Positions 15,540 to 23,216 of a DNA stretch of 64,000 nt are shown here, in pieces (position 1 is the first letter of the stretch; each line of letters begins with the position of its first letter). Origin of the DNA: Chloroflexota bacterium. GTDB taxonomy: Bacteria; Chloroflexota; Anaerolineae; Anaerolineales; Villigracilaceae. Below the pieces are notes generated by a model, which was not told the DNA's origin, searched no databases, and saw only the letters and a list, made by a program, of their open reading frames with translations. A program made the translations under genes and the position numbers. The stretch is taken from assembly GCA_016213105.1 (NCBI GenBank), contig JACRBN010000005.1, positions 1-64,000 of the forward strand, read 5' to 3'.

Positions 15540-15952
15540 AACGGATGGGCTGCGGCGAATATAATTCCTTTTGGACTTTACAAAAACCCGCAATCTAACC
15601 CCCCAAATTAATGTAGGAATTAGGCTGCAAGCGCTGGTACAATTTACCCATACCGATAGTATAGCATCTCGTTTTCTTGTTGGAAAGGGAATCCGACACA
15701 GGGCAATCGCATCATGGACAAATGTTCCAAAACATCTGCGCTTTTCAACCCGTTGAAGCGCATTTTTGGCAAAAACGTTCTTGTGTGGAGTAAAGACACT
15801 CCCCTGCTGGATTGAAAGTCGATTTTGAACGTTCATTTTTTACCTCTGAGCCGCGTTTCCTGCTGTTACCAATTTTGATGTGATTACCCTGACATCCCCG
15901 CGTGAAAAAGCATCTCCTTCGTCGTCTTCGACGAGATCGGAATTCGTACCCC
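15540..15952. other. Gene-poor flank of the cassette array
   Basis: These 413 bases contain no convincing gene. A minus-strand frame of 109 codons (15507-15836) has no ribosome site and no recognisable domain. No complete palindrome of the attC kind is present. If an integrase once adjoined the array it should have been here. Confidence 0.5.
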
Positions 15953-16219
15953 ATGGCCAAACTTATCCCCGCCGCCGAACGCATCCTGCGCGCCCGCGCC
16001 CTGATCCAGCAGGCGCGCGAACTGCCCGTCCCCGCCGACCTGGGCCGCAACGACATCCATTACATCGCCCTGGTCAAGGACTTTTTCCGCCAGGCGAAGG
16101 ATCTGGTCAAGTTCATCTCCATGACCCCCACCGCCACGGCGGAGATGAAGGCCGAGGTCAAGGCGATCTACGCCGAGATCGAGCAGGCTGACCGCGAAAT
16201 TCTGCACCCTTCACTTTGA
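15953..16219 (+). CDS. Small helical protein, unknown
   Basis: An 88-residue, highly helical, charged protein (residues include LIPAAERILRARALIQQARE, then NDIHYIALVKDFFRQAKDL and AEMKAEVKAIYAEIEQA). It has no membrane segment and no cysteines. The ATG at 15953 is chosen because the homogeneous helical composition begins there; GTG at 15902 would extend it with a basic tail. No clear ribosome site is visible for either. It precedes a DUF4404 protein by about 60 bases on the same strand. I do not recognise a family. Confidence 0.55.
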   Translation: MAKLIPAAERILRARALIQQARELPVPADLGRNDIHYIALVKDFFRQAKDLVKFISMTPTATAEMKAEVKAIYAEIEQADREILHPSL

Positions 16220-16277
16220 CCAGCCGTTTAAGATACAATGAGTTTGCAAGACGACTTCCACTTTGAGGAGGCTTTCC

Positions 16278-16544
16278 ATGAACGACCAGGCGCTTCGACA
16301 ATTGCTTGAACAACTCCAGGGTGAGTTGAAAAACGCGGGGAGTGTGGACGACCAGGGGCGCGAATTGCTGCGCGGCCTGGAAAAGGAGATCCATGCCTTC
16401 CTCGACCGCTCCGAAGATGAGCAGGCCGAACCCTCCTTCCTGGGTGGATTGGAGGACACGATCACGCATTTCGAGGTTACGCATCCCGATCTCACCCGCA
16501 TCCTGTCCGATATGCTGACCACCCTCAGCAACGCGGGCATTTGA
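16278..16544 (+). CDS. DUF4404 family protein
   Basis: An 88-residue acidic helical protein (residues include NDQALRQLLEQLQGELKNA, then LLRGLEKEIHAFLDRSED and LEDTITHFEVTHPDLTRILS). Length and the H-P-x-L-x-x-x-L-x-x-x-L-x-x-x-G-I end match the DUF4404 family, whose role is unknown. The ATG at 16278 is preceded by GAGGAGG with proper spacing. A -10-like TACAAT lies at 16233-16238. A strong terminator follows 27 bases after the stop. Confidence 0.75.
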   Translation: MNDQALRQLLEQLQGELKNAGSVDDQGRELLRGLEKEIHAFLDRSEDEQAEPSFLGGLEDTITHFEVTHPDLTRILSDMLTTLSNAGI

Positions 16545-16570
16545 CCCTGTCCGTTTCTGCGAACAAAAAA

Positions 16571-16592
16571 GGCCTCCGTACCAACGGAGGCC
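16571..16592. terminator. Bidirectional intrinsic terminator
   Basis: GGCCTCCGT (16571-16579) pairs with ACGGAGGCC (16584-16592), with A6 before and TTT after. It lies between the plus-strand DUF4404 gene and the minus-strand pair ending at 16603, serving both. Confidence 0.88.
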
Positions 16593-16602
16593 TTTGAATT
16601 TG

Positions 16603-16827
16603 TCAGGCTGGGGCTGCGATCTTTTGAATGTTCCTCGGGTTGAAGACCGAGATGTGCTTGACGCCCAGGATGGCCTGCGCCTCCGCATCGAGTTCCACCC
16701 AGTGGAAACTACGGTGCGCCGAGTACGGGTCGATCTTGAAGACCGTGCCTTCGTACCAGCCCGCCCTTTGCCCGTACCTGGCATCCAAATGGACGCGCAC
16801 GCGGTCGCCGATGCGGAGGTCGGTCAT
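16603..16827 (-). CDS. Small KOW-like/SH3-like protein
   Basis: A 74-residue protein. It begins TDLRIGDRVRVHLDARYGQR and continues AGWYEGTVFKIDPYS and FHWVELD, a small beta-barrel pattern (G-D-R-V then W-x-G-x-V) like KOW/SH3-type or agenet-like domains. The function is unknown; such folds bind nucleic acid or peptide. Its ATG overlaps the stop of the upstream membrane-protein gene (ATGA at 16824-16827), so translation is coupled. The start is confirmed by the overlap, although the frame is open further upstream. Confidence 0.7.
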   Translation of the reverse strand: MTDLRIGDRVRVHLDARYGQRAGWYEGTVFKIDPYSAHRSFHWVELDAEAQAILGVKHISVFNPRNIQKIAAPA

Positions 16828-17012
16828 TTGGCCTGCCTGCGTCGGCCCCACCAGAAGGCCGCGGCGCCGACGAGCATGCTGATCCCGCCGTTGACGGCCC
16901 ACTGCGAACTTCCCGACATAAAGCTGCCAGGCAGGATATTGATCCCTTGCAGGAACCAGACCGCGCCCGCAAGAAAAAGAAGGATACCGATAATTCGAGC
17001 GGCTAATTTCAT
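16824..17012 (-). CDS. Small two-helix membrane protein
   Basis: A 62-residue protein with two hydrophobic segments: LAARIIGILLFLAGAVWFLQ (about 3-22) and GGISMLVGAAAFWWG (about 43-57), ending in a basic tail RRRQAK. GGAG lies ten bases before the ATG. It forms a two-gene operon with the KOW-like gene it overlaps. It resembles widespread small uncharacterised membrane proteins in overall form, with no assigned role. Confidence 0.68.
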   Translation of the reverse strand: MKLAARIIGILLFLAGAVWFLQGINILPGSFMSGSSQWAVNGGISMLVGAAAFWWGRRRQAK

Positions 17013-17044
17013 TTTGATTTCTCCATGGATCCAATAAAGGGGAA

Positions 17045-17062
17045 TGCGGACTTAAGTCCGCA
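17045..17062. repeat. Palindrome TGCGGACTTAAGTCCGCA
   Basis: A perfect 18-base palindrome between the small membrane protein gene and the methyltransferase gene. The 16-base core recurs exactly at 21645-21660 and with one or two changes at 21606-21621 and 41249-41264. Confidence 0.75.
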
Positions 17063-17071
17063 CTCCAAATG

Positions 17072-17836
17072 TCATGGCTGCTTCGCGACCAGGATCCAAT
17101 CCCAGGGGTAGGGATCGCCCATCCATTCGGGGACGTGATCATCTTCCATCTCGGTCGCCCAGTCATATTCCATTTTCAGCACGTCGAGCACGTCCAGCCC
17201 CATCTCCTGCTGGCCCAGCACGATCAATTCCTCGCGCAGGTAATGCTTGGTCGGCTCGGTGCCGCGGATAAAGATACCCTGCGCCGTCTTGTCGGGCTGG
17301 ATGATGTAGCTGGCATCCACCAGCGCCTCGGCCTCGCGCGGCGGGTTGCCCAGTTTGCGCCACCATTCCGTTTCGCGGAAGTAGCTGTAGAGCAGGGACT
17401 CCACCGACGGCACGTTTAGGATCAGGTGCCCGCCGGGCTTCAGGCGCGAAGCCATCCCGCGCAGGAAATTCATCCGCATTTCGGGATCAGGCATCAGCAC
17501 GGCGTTGAGGGACACGATCAGGTCCACCATCGGCAGGTGATCCACAGGCAGGGTCAGGTCCGCCTGGGCAATGTGGACATTCTTCAGGTTCTCGCAGCGT
17601 TTGTGCGCGGATTCAAGCAGTTTGTCCGAGAAATCGAAGCCGTACACACTGCGGAATTTTTCCGACAGGTAGGGCAGCATCTTGCCAGGTCCGCAGCCGA
17701 AATCGGCCACGTCCTTTTCGGGCGAAGCAAAGCGTTTCACCTGCTGTCCGACCGTTTTCGAGCGGCCGTAGGTGAAGGCGTCGATGACATGATCGTCATA
17801 TTCGTGCGCGAATTCGTTCCAGTAGTTTACGTCCAT
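17072..17836 (-). CDS. Class I SAM-dependent methyltransferase
   Basis: A 254-residue methyltransferase. Motif I is KDVADFGCGPGKMLPYLSEK (about 38-57), the acidic strand-2 end is VYGFDFSDKLLESA, motif II-like is VDLIVSLNAVLMPDPEMR, and motif III is LKPGGHLILNVPSVE. This profile suits small-molecule methyltransferases; the substrate is unknown. Translation probably starts at the ATG at 17836, with GGG nearby. It lies beside a second, unrelated methyltransferase gene on the same strand (17942), separated by about 100 bases, so they may share a transcript. Confidence 0.85.
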   Translation of the reverse strand: MDVNYWNEFAHEYDDHVIDAFTYGRSKTVGQQVKRFASPEKDVADFGCGPGKMLPYLSEKFRSVYGFDFSDKLLESAHKRCENLKNVHIAQADLTLPVDHLPMVDLIVSLNAVLMPDPEMRMNFLRGMASRLKPGGHLILNVPSVESLLYSYFRETEWWRKLGNPPREAEALVDASYIIQPDKTAQGIFIRGTEPTKHYLREELIVLGQQEMGLDVLDVLKMEYDWATEMEDDHVPEWMGDPYPWDWILVAKQP

Positions 17837-17941
17837 GCCCTTTTGTGTTTCCTTCTGTTTTAAGACCCCAAAGATTCGGCGCCTTCAGGGTCTGTGGTAT
17901 TTTTTCTATCTTACATCTGGACGCGGGAAACGACAAGGATT

Positions 17942-18703
17942 TTACAACTTGACGGCGCGGGTGGCCAGGTAAGTGGGGATGTGCCGGCTGAGGACGAGGT
18001 CCGCGTGATGGTCTTCGTACACGCCGACGATGGCCAGCCCTGCCTCGGTCTGCCCTGCGAGTTGGTCGCTGAGCGAATGGCCGAACTCGGCGGGACGGTC
18101 CTCCGCCCGAAGTTTTTCCTCGCCGTAAACCTCGATGTCCGAGTAGGGGATGGTGTGCCTGACCAGGAAGTTGCCCTTGTCCAACTCCTCGAAGTCGAAG
18201 ATGTACACGATGGGCTGCATGAAGCCTGCCAGCAGCGCGCCGCCCTGACGCAGAACGCGCGCGGCCTCCCGCCACACGGGGCGGATCTCGTGGATGAACA
18301 GGTTCGAGACGGGATGAAAGACCAGGTCGAAGGACTCGTCTGCAAAGGCGGAGAGGTCGCGCATGTCGCCCTCCACGGTGCGGATGTCCAGCCCCTCGCG
18401 CGCGGCCACCTCGCGGTCGCGCGCCAGTTGGGCGGGCGAGTTGTCGAAGATCGTTACCTGCGCGCCCGCCGCCGCGAAGATCGGACCCTGCTGCCCGCCG
18501 CCGCAGGCCAGGCCGAGGATGCGCAATCCGCGCATGGGCGGGAACCACTCGCGCGGCACGGGCACGTTCTCGGTCAACAGCACGGACCAGTCGTCGGCGC
18601 GGGCGCGCGCGATGCTCTCGGGGCCGACGGGCACTGTCCACTGATTGCCCCCTTGTACCTGGCGGTCCCAGGCGTCGCGATTGAAGGCTCGAATGTCGGT
18701 CAT
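17942..18703 (-). CDS. Class I SAM-dependent methyltransferase
   Basis: A 253-residue methyltransferase starting MTDIRAFNRDAWDRQV, a head common to a group that includes SmtA/UbiE-like proteins. Motif I is modified: LRILGLACGGGQQGPIFAAA, with C-G-G-G replacing G-x-G-x-G. DNSPAQLARDREVA ends strand 2, and ARVLRQGGALLAGF is motif III. The start at 18703 is fixed by AGAGGAGA four bases upstream; the frame extends to 18727 without a better site. Substrate unknown. Confidence 0.85.
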   Translation of the reverse strand: MTDIRAFNRDAWDRQVQGGNQWTVPVGPESIARARADDWSVLLTENVPVPREWFPPMRGLRILGLACGGGQQGPIFAAAGAQVTIFDNSPAQLARDREVAAREGLDIRTVEGDMRDLSAFADESFDLVFHPVSNLFIHEIRPVWREAARVLRQGGALLAGFMQPIVYIFDFEELDKGNFLVRHTIPYSDIEVYGEEKLRAEDRPAEFGHSLSDQLAGQTEAGLAIVGVYEDHHADLVLSRHIPTYLATRAVKL

Positions 18704-18774
18704 GGGTTCTCCTCTTGCTTGTCGCAAAAATTCAGCCGCATGTCGATGCGGCTGGAAGGCCTGATTGTACTGCT

Positions 18775-19239
18775 TTATTGATTTTCCACGATGAGTTTAT
18801 GTACGTCCCCGGCGTGTTCCTCTTCGTGCGGGCCGAAGATGTTGATGATATCTTCGAGCGTGCCCTCGCCGCCCCAGGGCAGGGTGAAAGGCTGCGTTAT
18901 CTTCTCTTCGGGCATCGCGCGGATCAACTCCAGCAGGACGCGGCGCGTCTCGATGTACTCGCGGTAGATGTGATCGTAGCTCAAGCCTTCGCGGGTGGAA
19001 ACGGTTTCCGCATTGTACACGTTGGGACCGCGCGCGGCGGGCGTGGCGGGCTGGCCGCCCGAAACCAGCGCCTTGATGAAGGCAATGGTGGCATCGTCCC
19101 AGCCCGAGAGATGGGCGATGATCTCGCGGATCGTCCACAGGGGATAGATCTTGCGGTTTTTGTCAATTTCTTCAAGGTGCGCGATCATCTGCGCGCGGGA
19201 TGTTTCGAGTCGTTCGATCAGGGCCTGGCGTTTGTCCAT
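18775..19239 (-). CDS. DinB family protein
   Basis: A 154-residue four-helix DinB/YfiT-like protein. The metal-binding histidine positions are visible: EIIAHLSGWDD in helix 2 and IFGPHEEEHAGDVHKLI in helix 4. The family includes putative metal-dependent thiol transferases and DNA-damage-induced proteins without defined substrate. The ATG at 19239 follows GGAAGAG; an upstream TTG is less likely. It precedes the methyltransferase at 17942 by about 70 bases on the same strand, so it may be the first gene of that transcript. Confidence 0.85.
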   Translation of the reverse strand: MDKRQALIERLETSRAQMIAHLEEIDKNRKIYPLWTIREIIAHLSGWDDATIAFIKALVSGGQPATPAARGPNVYNAETVSTREGLSYDHIYREYIETRRVLLELIRAMPEEKITQPFTLPWGGEGTLEDIINIFGPHEEEHAGDVHKLIVENQ

Positions 19240-19351
19240 GAGAGTCTCTTCCAAGGTTTGTTTCTTTTCAGACGCGTTTTCTTACCGTGATTTTACATGG
19301 GGATCATATCCCCGTAAACAATTTCAATTAAATTGTAAGCAAGGAGCCAGT

Positions 19352-20266
19352 ATGAAATCGATGCGTTTGTTTCTCCCGTTTCTGATCGTGACCCTTGCCT
19401 GTTCATTTTCGAACACGCTGGCGACGCCGACCCTGTCCGCGCCGACTCTTGCCGATCCCGCAGTGGATTCCGTTTCCCCCGCGCCGACGGCGGTCCCTGT
19501 TTCGAGCGGCCCGCTGCTGTACATCTCGGGCACCAGCCATATCGAATCCGCGCCCAAATCCTGGCCTGACCACGATGCCTTCCTGGCCTTCCTCCAGCAG
19601 GTGACGGATTTGGGCCTGCGCTGGTCCGTGGGTGCGGACGTGGGCTGGCTTGAGGGCGAGCCGCGTGCGGCGGAGATCATCCAGAAATCCGAGGCGCTGG
19701 GCGTGCAGTGGGACGTGCATACGCATGACACGGCCGACCGCGCGAAGGCGGCCTGGCTCGTTACGCAGCTCGGCGGGCATCCCAACTCGGTCGTCTCGGG
19801 CATGCTGGTCACGGAGCTGGACGCCATGCGCCAGCCATTGACCTACCAGGGTTACACGTGGACTCCGCAGATATTGTGGGGCGGCACAAACTGCCCGGGA
19901 CACCGTCCAGGCTGCGATGACCTGGCGGCGGGCCTGTGGAGTCCGCTCAGCAGCGACCAGTACCAGGTCCACGACCCGAACGGGACGCTGATCCGCGTGG
20001 GCGGCGGCACGCACCAACTGGCCGATGCCCTGGCGCTAGCGCGATCCATTTCGGCGGGGGCATATGACCATCCCGTCATCAGTTTTACGATCATGGTCGT
20101 GCCGTCCACGTTGAGGATCGTCGAGAGCGCAGACGGCATCGAGCAGATCGCGGACTTCGCACGGCAGATGAACGCCTATCCCTTCGTGCGCTGGGCGACC
20201 ATCGAAGAGATAGCCCAGGCCTGGGTGCAGGCGGGCAGGATTCCCAGCCGCATCGAGATGCCTTAA
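19352..20266 (+). CDS. Exported lipoprotein, possible deacetylase-fold protein
   Basis: A 304-residue lipoprotein. The signal peptide ends in LIVTLAC (Cys at about 14) followed by a Pro/Thr/Ala linker to about 50. The mature domain begins PLLYISGTSHIESAP, and later contains LGVQWDVHTHDTADRAKAA and PQILWGGTNCPGHRPGCDD. The D-x-H-x-H-D element suggests a metal-dependent polysaccharide-deacetylase-like or (beta/alpha)-barrel fold, but I cannot place it in a named family. The start is given by AAGGAG 19340-19345. It is monocistronic and ends at a bidirectional terminator. Confidence 0.7.
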   Translation: MKSMRLFLPFLIVTLACSFSNTLATPTLSAPTLADPAVDSVSPAPTAVPVSSGPLLYISGTSHIESAPKSWPDHDAFLAFLQQVTDLGLRWSVGADVGWLEGEPRAAEIIQKSEALGVQWDVHTHDTADRAKAAWLVTQLGGHPNSVVSGMLVTELDAMRQPLTYQGYTWTPQILWGGTNCPGHRPGCDDLAAGLWSPLSSDQYQVHDPNGTLIRVGGGTHQLADALALARSISAGAYDHPVISFTIMVVPSTLRIVESADGIEQIADFARQMNAYPFVRWATIEEIAQAWVQAGRIPSRIEMP

Positions 20267-20270
20267 ATGC

Positions 20271-20301
20271 GTTGGGCCGACGGCGTAAACGTCGGCCCAA
20301 C
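20271..20301. terminator. Bidirectional intrinsic terminator
   Basis: GTTGGGCCGACG (20271-20282) pairs perfectly with CGTCGGCCCAAC (20290-20301), followed by AAAAAT on the plus strand. It separates the converging lipoprotein and MFS genes. Confidence 0.85.
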
Positions 20302-20324
20302 AAAAATGAGGAGAATACTCTTGT

Positions 20325-21575
20325 CTAATCCGCCGCGGCGGGTTCGGGCAAAGCCGCGGGGGCGGGGGAGTGGTGCAACTTGTGCAGCAGCAGGTAGCCC
20401 AGCGTGGACACGGTCCCAATGATGCCACAAGCCAGCCACAGCAGGTTCGGGTTGAAGTTGTCGAGCACGATGCCCGCCAGCAGCGGGCCGACCGCGAAGG
20501 CCAGTCCCCAGGCCAGGCCCGAGACGGCCATGTAGCGTCCGCGCATTTCCTCGGGGGCGAAGCTGGCCACCAGGGTCTGCCCGAAGGGCGAGACGATCAT
20601 CTCGCCGATGGTGATGATGACCATCGCCGTGACGAACATTGCCATACCCGCGACAAATCCGTACATCGCGAAGCCCAGGGCGTAGAGCGCCGTGCCGACC
20701 GCCATCATGATCATCGGTTTCTGTTTTTCGAGCTTGCGCGTCAACCAGAACTGGAACACGACCACCATGGCGGCATTCAGGCTGAGCAGCCAGCCGTAAC
20801 TCGACTCGGGCACGCCGTGATGGTCGCGCAGATAGACTCCCAGGGTGGTGTTCATGTTGATGTAGACGATCACCTGCAGGAAGGTCACCACTAGGAAGGC
20901 CAGGAAGACCGTATCGCGGAAGACCTTTCCGTAGCCCGCGAAGGTTTGCAGCATGCTCTCGTGCCGGGCGTCGGGATGCGGGGCGGGCTTGGTCTCGGGC
21001 ATGTACAGGTACACGATCAGGGCGGCGATAATGCTAATGACCGCGTCGGTGATAAAGAGTGCCAGGTACGAGCGCGTGGCCAGGAAGCCGCCGATGGCAG
21101 GCCCGATCACCACCGCCAGGTTGAAGATCACGCGGATGATGCCGTAGCCCTGCGGGCGCTTCTCGGCAGGCAGCACGTCGGCCACGATGGCCTCGTGCGC
21201 GGGTCCGCCGATGGAGCCGAGGATGCCGACGAAGACCGAGATGGCCATGAAGACCATCAGGTCGTTCACCAGGCCCATGACCAGCGCGCTGAGCGAGGAC
21301 ATGACCAGGCTGAAGATCAGCATGGATTTGCGTCCCATGCGGTCGGTCAGCGCGCCGCCGATGGCGCTGCCGATGAAGCCCGAGACCGAAAAGAGGGCGA
21401 ACAATCCGCCCACCTGCGCCATGTTGATGCCGAATTTCTGCGTCAGGTACAGGGCGTAGAACGGGAAGAGCAGCGAGCCTCCCAGGCGGTCGATGAAGAC
21501 GACCGCCGAGTACACCCAGAAGGAGTGCGGGAACTCGTTGTAAATGTTCTTCAACTTGCCGAGTTGTTTTTGCAT
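20325..21575 (-). CDS. Major facilitator superfamily transporter
   Basis: A 416-residue, twelve-helix MFS protein. Motif A of the superfamily is GGALTDRMGRKSMLIFS between helices 2 and 3, and the first helix begins SFWVYSAVVFIDRLGGSLLFPF. The class looks like drug:H+ antiporters (MDR type). ATG at 21575 has GGAGAAGA directly upstream; the longer frame to 21638 begins in a palindromic repeat and is rejected. It lies downstream of the ArsR-type regulator gene (21899-23005) and a 75-residue gene, on the same strand, so it may be its target. Confidence 0.9.
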   Translation of the reverse strand: MQKQLGKLKNIYNEFPHSFWVYSAVVFIDRLGGSLLFPFYALYLTQKFGINMAQVGGLFALFSVSGFIGSAIGGALTDRMGRKSMLIFSLVMSSLSALVMGLVNDLMVFMAISVFVGILGSIGGPAHEAIVADVLPAEKRPQGYGIIRVIFNLAVVIGPAIGGFLATRSYLALFITDAVISIIAALIVYLYMPETKPAPHPDARHESMLQTFAGYGKVFRDTVFLAFLVVTFLQVIVYINMNTTLGVYLRDHHGVPESSYGWLLSLNAAMVVVFQFWLTRKLEKQKPMIMMAVGTALYALGFAMYGFVAGMAMFVTAMVIITIGEMIVSPFGQTLVASFAPEEMRGRYMAVSGLAWGLAFAVGPLLAGIVLDNFNPNLLWLACGIIGTVSTLGYLLLHKLHHSPAPAALPEPAAAD

Positions 21576-21605
21576 TCTTCTCCAATAAAAAGCGAACAGG
21601 TGCGG

Positions 21606-21660
21606 GCGGACTGAAATCCGCGCTCCGTTTTGCAGCAAGGGAACGCGGACTTAAGTCCGC
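21606..21660. repeat. Two GCGGAC..GTCCGC palindromes
   Basis: GCGGACTGAAATCCGC (21606-21621) and GCGGACTTAAGTCCGC (21645-21660). The second is identical to the core at 17046-17061. The second copy overlaps the end of the 75-residue gene and supplies its stop codon. Confidence 0.75.
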
Positions 21661-21878
21661 ATTCCGTGTCCTATGTGGGCGAAACTGCTGCGGGCAGCGG
21701 CGGGGATCTCGTAGCGGCGGCGCAATTGCTTGCCCGTGGCGATCATCCAGTTGGCCAGGTCGACCATCGCGCGGGTGAACAGGCTGGGGTGGATGCCCGT
21801 CCGTTGCGCCTGTTCGGCTTCCCTGAGGATCTCCCTGCGGTGCAATTCAACGACATATTCGAAATTCGGCTGATACAT
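21651..21878 (-). CDS. Small protein of unknown function, 75 residues
   Basis: Contains MYQPNFEYVVELHRREILRE and LFTRAMVDLANWMIATGKQL, a soluble helical protein with a basic tail LRRRYEIPAAARSSF. AAAGGAG lies ahead of the ATG. The last codons (GHGMRT-stop) lie inside a copy of the dispersed palindrome GCGGACTTAAGTCCGC, whose TTAA centre provides the TAA. The gene sits between the ArsR-type regulator gene and the MFS gene, all on one strand with short gaps, suggesting an operon. Family not recognised. Confidence 0.7.
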   Translation of the reverse strand: MYQPNFEYVVELHRREILREAEQAQRTGIHPSLFTRAMVDLANWMIATGKQLRRRYEIPAAARSSFAHIGHGMRT

Positions 21879-21898
21879 GGCAAACTCCTTTGGTCACA

Positions 21899-23005
21899 CT
21901 ACGAACGGCCCAGCAAAAAGGCGGAGACCGCCTTCAAGGTTTTCTCGATGCGCTCACGATTCAGGTTGTACACTTTTGCGCCGTTGATTCTCCTTTCCTG
22001 TAGGTATCCAGCCGCTGTCAATTGGATCAGATAACGCGAGACGCTGGGCTGGCTCAGACCGGTCGCGTCGATGACCTCGGGGGCGCGCATTTCGCCGCGC
22101 TCCGCGATCATTTGCAGGATGTTGAGGCGGGTATCGTCGGCCAGGGCCGAGAGGCGGGCGACGATCTCGGCCCGATCCAGTTCGGGGATGCGCTTCTCCG
22201 CGCTTTCAGGCTGGCGCGCGCCGAAGTAGATCAGCAGCCAGTTGCCGCTGTGCGCGCGCTGCAGGTAGGGGCCAATATGCGCGTTGGGAATGAACAGCAG
22301 TGTCTCGGATTTTTCGAAGGCCTTGGCCCATTGGGCTTCGTCCAGTTCCTGGCCTGTGATGAAGCGCGCCGCCTCGATGCGCGACATGCCGCTCATGTCC
22401 GCTTTGCGGAAGGCCTTGGCCGACTCTTCCAGCATGGGCTGGATGCGTTTCCACTCGGGTTCGAGGTGATTCTTCCAGGCCCAGCGCAGGTGACTGACGA
22501 TCATCTGCTTCATGGCGGCGGGGTCGAGCACGTACTCGTAGGCGCGCGTTTCCAGTTCCACATCGACGTTTTCTTCGCCGAAACGGCTTGCCAGGAAGGC
22601 GATGTAGTTCGATACAGAGGAGAGCACTTCGTCCCAGTCCACAGCGATGGCATCCTCTTCGGTCAGCGAATCTGTTTTATGGATGCCCGCATAGGAGTTC
22701 AGCAGTCGCTCGCGCAGCACGGAGGGGGACTGGCGGTCCAGGTAATCGATGTAATCGAGGAAGGAATCATGGCGTTTCTCGGGAACGACTGCGTAGAAGA
22801 AACCGATCATCACCAGCTTGTGGCGCATGAACTCTTCGCTCGAAATGGCCGCGTGGAAGCGATTGATCCATTCGTGGATGCCCGGGTCCTGATCGTGTTT
22901 GGCGGCCAGCAGCAGGCTCATGAACCCATTCGAAGCGGGCTCCACGGAAACAAGGATCTCGGCCTGCGGGGCGGTTTTTTCAAGTTTGAGCGCGAAGGGT
23001 GCCAT
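21899..23005 (-). CDS. ArsR-type winged-helix regulator with large N-terminal domain
   Basis: A 368-residue regulator. The N-terminal ~270 residues form an effector domain without membrane segments. The C-terminal 90 residues are an ArsR-type winged helix: DTRLNILQMIAERGEMRAPE, then VIDATGLSQPSVSRYLIQLT (recognition helix) and RRINGAKVYNLNRER (wing). No metal-binding CxC motif is visible in the helix-turn-helix region, so the signal is probably not a metal. Long ArsR-like regulators of this type are common in Chloroflexota. GGAG lies about eight bases before the ATG. It may control the downstream MFS exporter. Confidence 0.85.
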   Translation of the reverse strand: MAPFALKLEKTAPQAEILVSVEPASNGFMSLLLAAKHDQDPGIHEWINRFHAAISSEEFMRHKLVMIGFFYAVVPEKRHDSFLDYIDYLDRQSPSVLRERLLNSYAGIHKTDSLTEEDAIAVDWDEVLSSVSNYIAFLASRFGEENVDVELETRAYEYVLDPAAMKQMIVSHLRWAWKNHLEPEWKRIQPMLEESAKAFRKADMSGMSRIEAARFITGQELDEAQWAKAFEKSETLLFIPNAHIGPYLQRAHSGNWLLIYFGARQPESAEKRIPELDRAEIVARLSALADDTRLNILQMIAERGEMRAPEVIDATGLSQPSVSRYLIQLTAAGYLQERRINGAKVYNLNRERIEKTLKAVSAFLLGRS

Positions 23006-23166
23006 GTTTTTTACTCCGTTTATTTACTTATTCACAATATTGAATAATGCACATATTTTAATCAGATTGGGAATTTTGTCAAGAGGGAAATGGCTTATGG
23101 AATGGAGCTTCTTCGGTCGCTTCCTCAGAAGGATACGCCAAAGATGCGGATGCCAGGGAAATGAAA

Positions 23167-23187
23167 ACCCGCTGTTTTTCAGCGGGT
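23167..23187 (-). terminator. Intrinsic terminator after the NicO-TolB fusion gene
   Basis: On the minus strand ACCCGCT (23187-23181) pairs with AGCGGGT (23173-23167), followed by TTTTC. It lies 30 bases beyond the stop of the 847-residue gene. Confidence 0.8.
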
Positions 23188-23216
23188 CGATGCGAATCAC
23201 GTGATGACATTTTGTG

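Noticed and set aside
15507-15836. 109-codon frame at the array start, as a possible integrase remnant
   Set aside because: No recombinase motif, no ribosome site, no match by eye to any domain.
20370-21614. Plus-strand frames opposite the MFS gene
   Set aside because: Complementary-strand shadows of a clear twelve-helix transporter; composition rich in H, D, R and Q.
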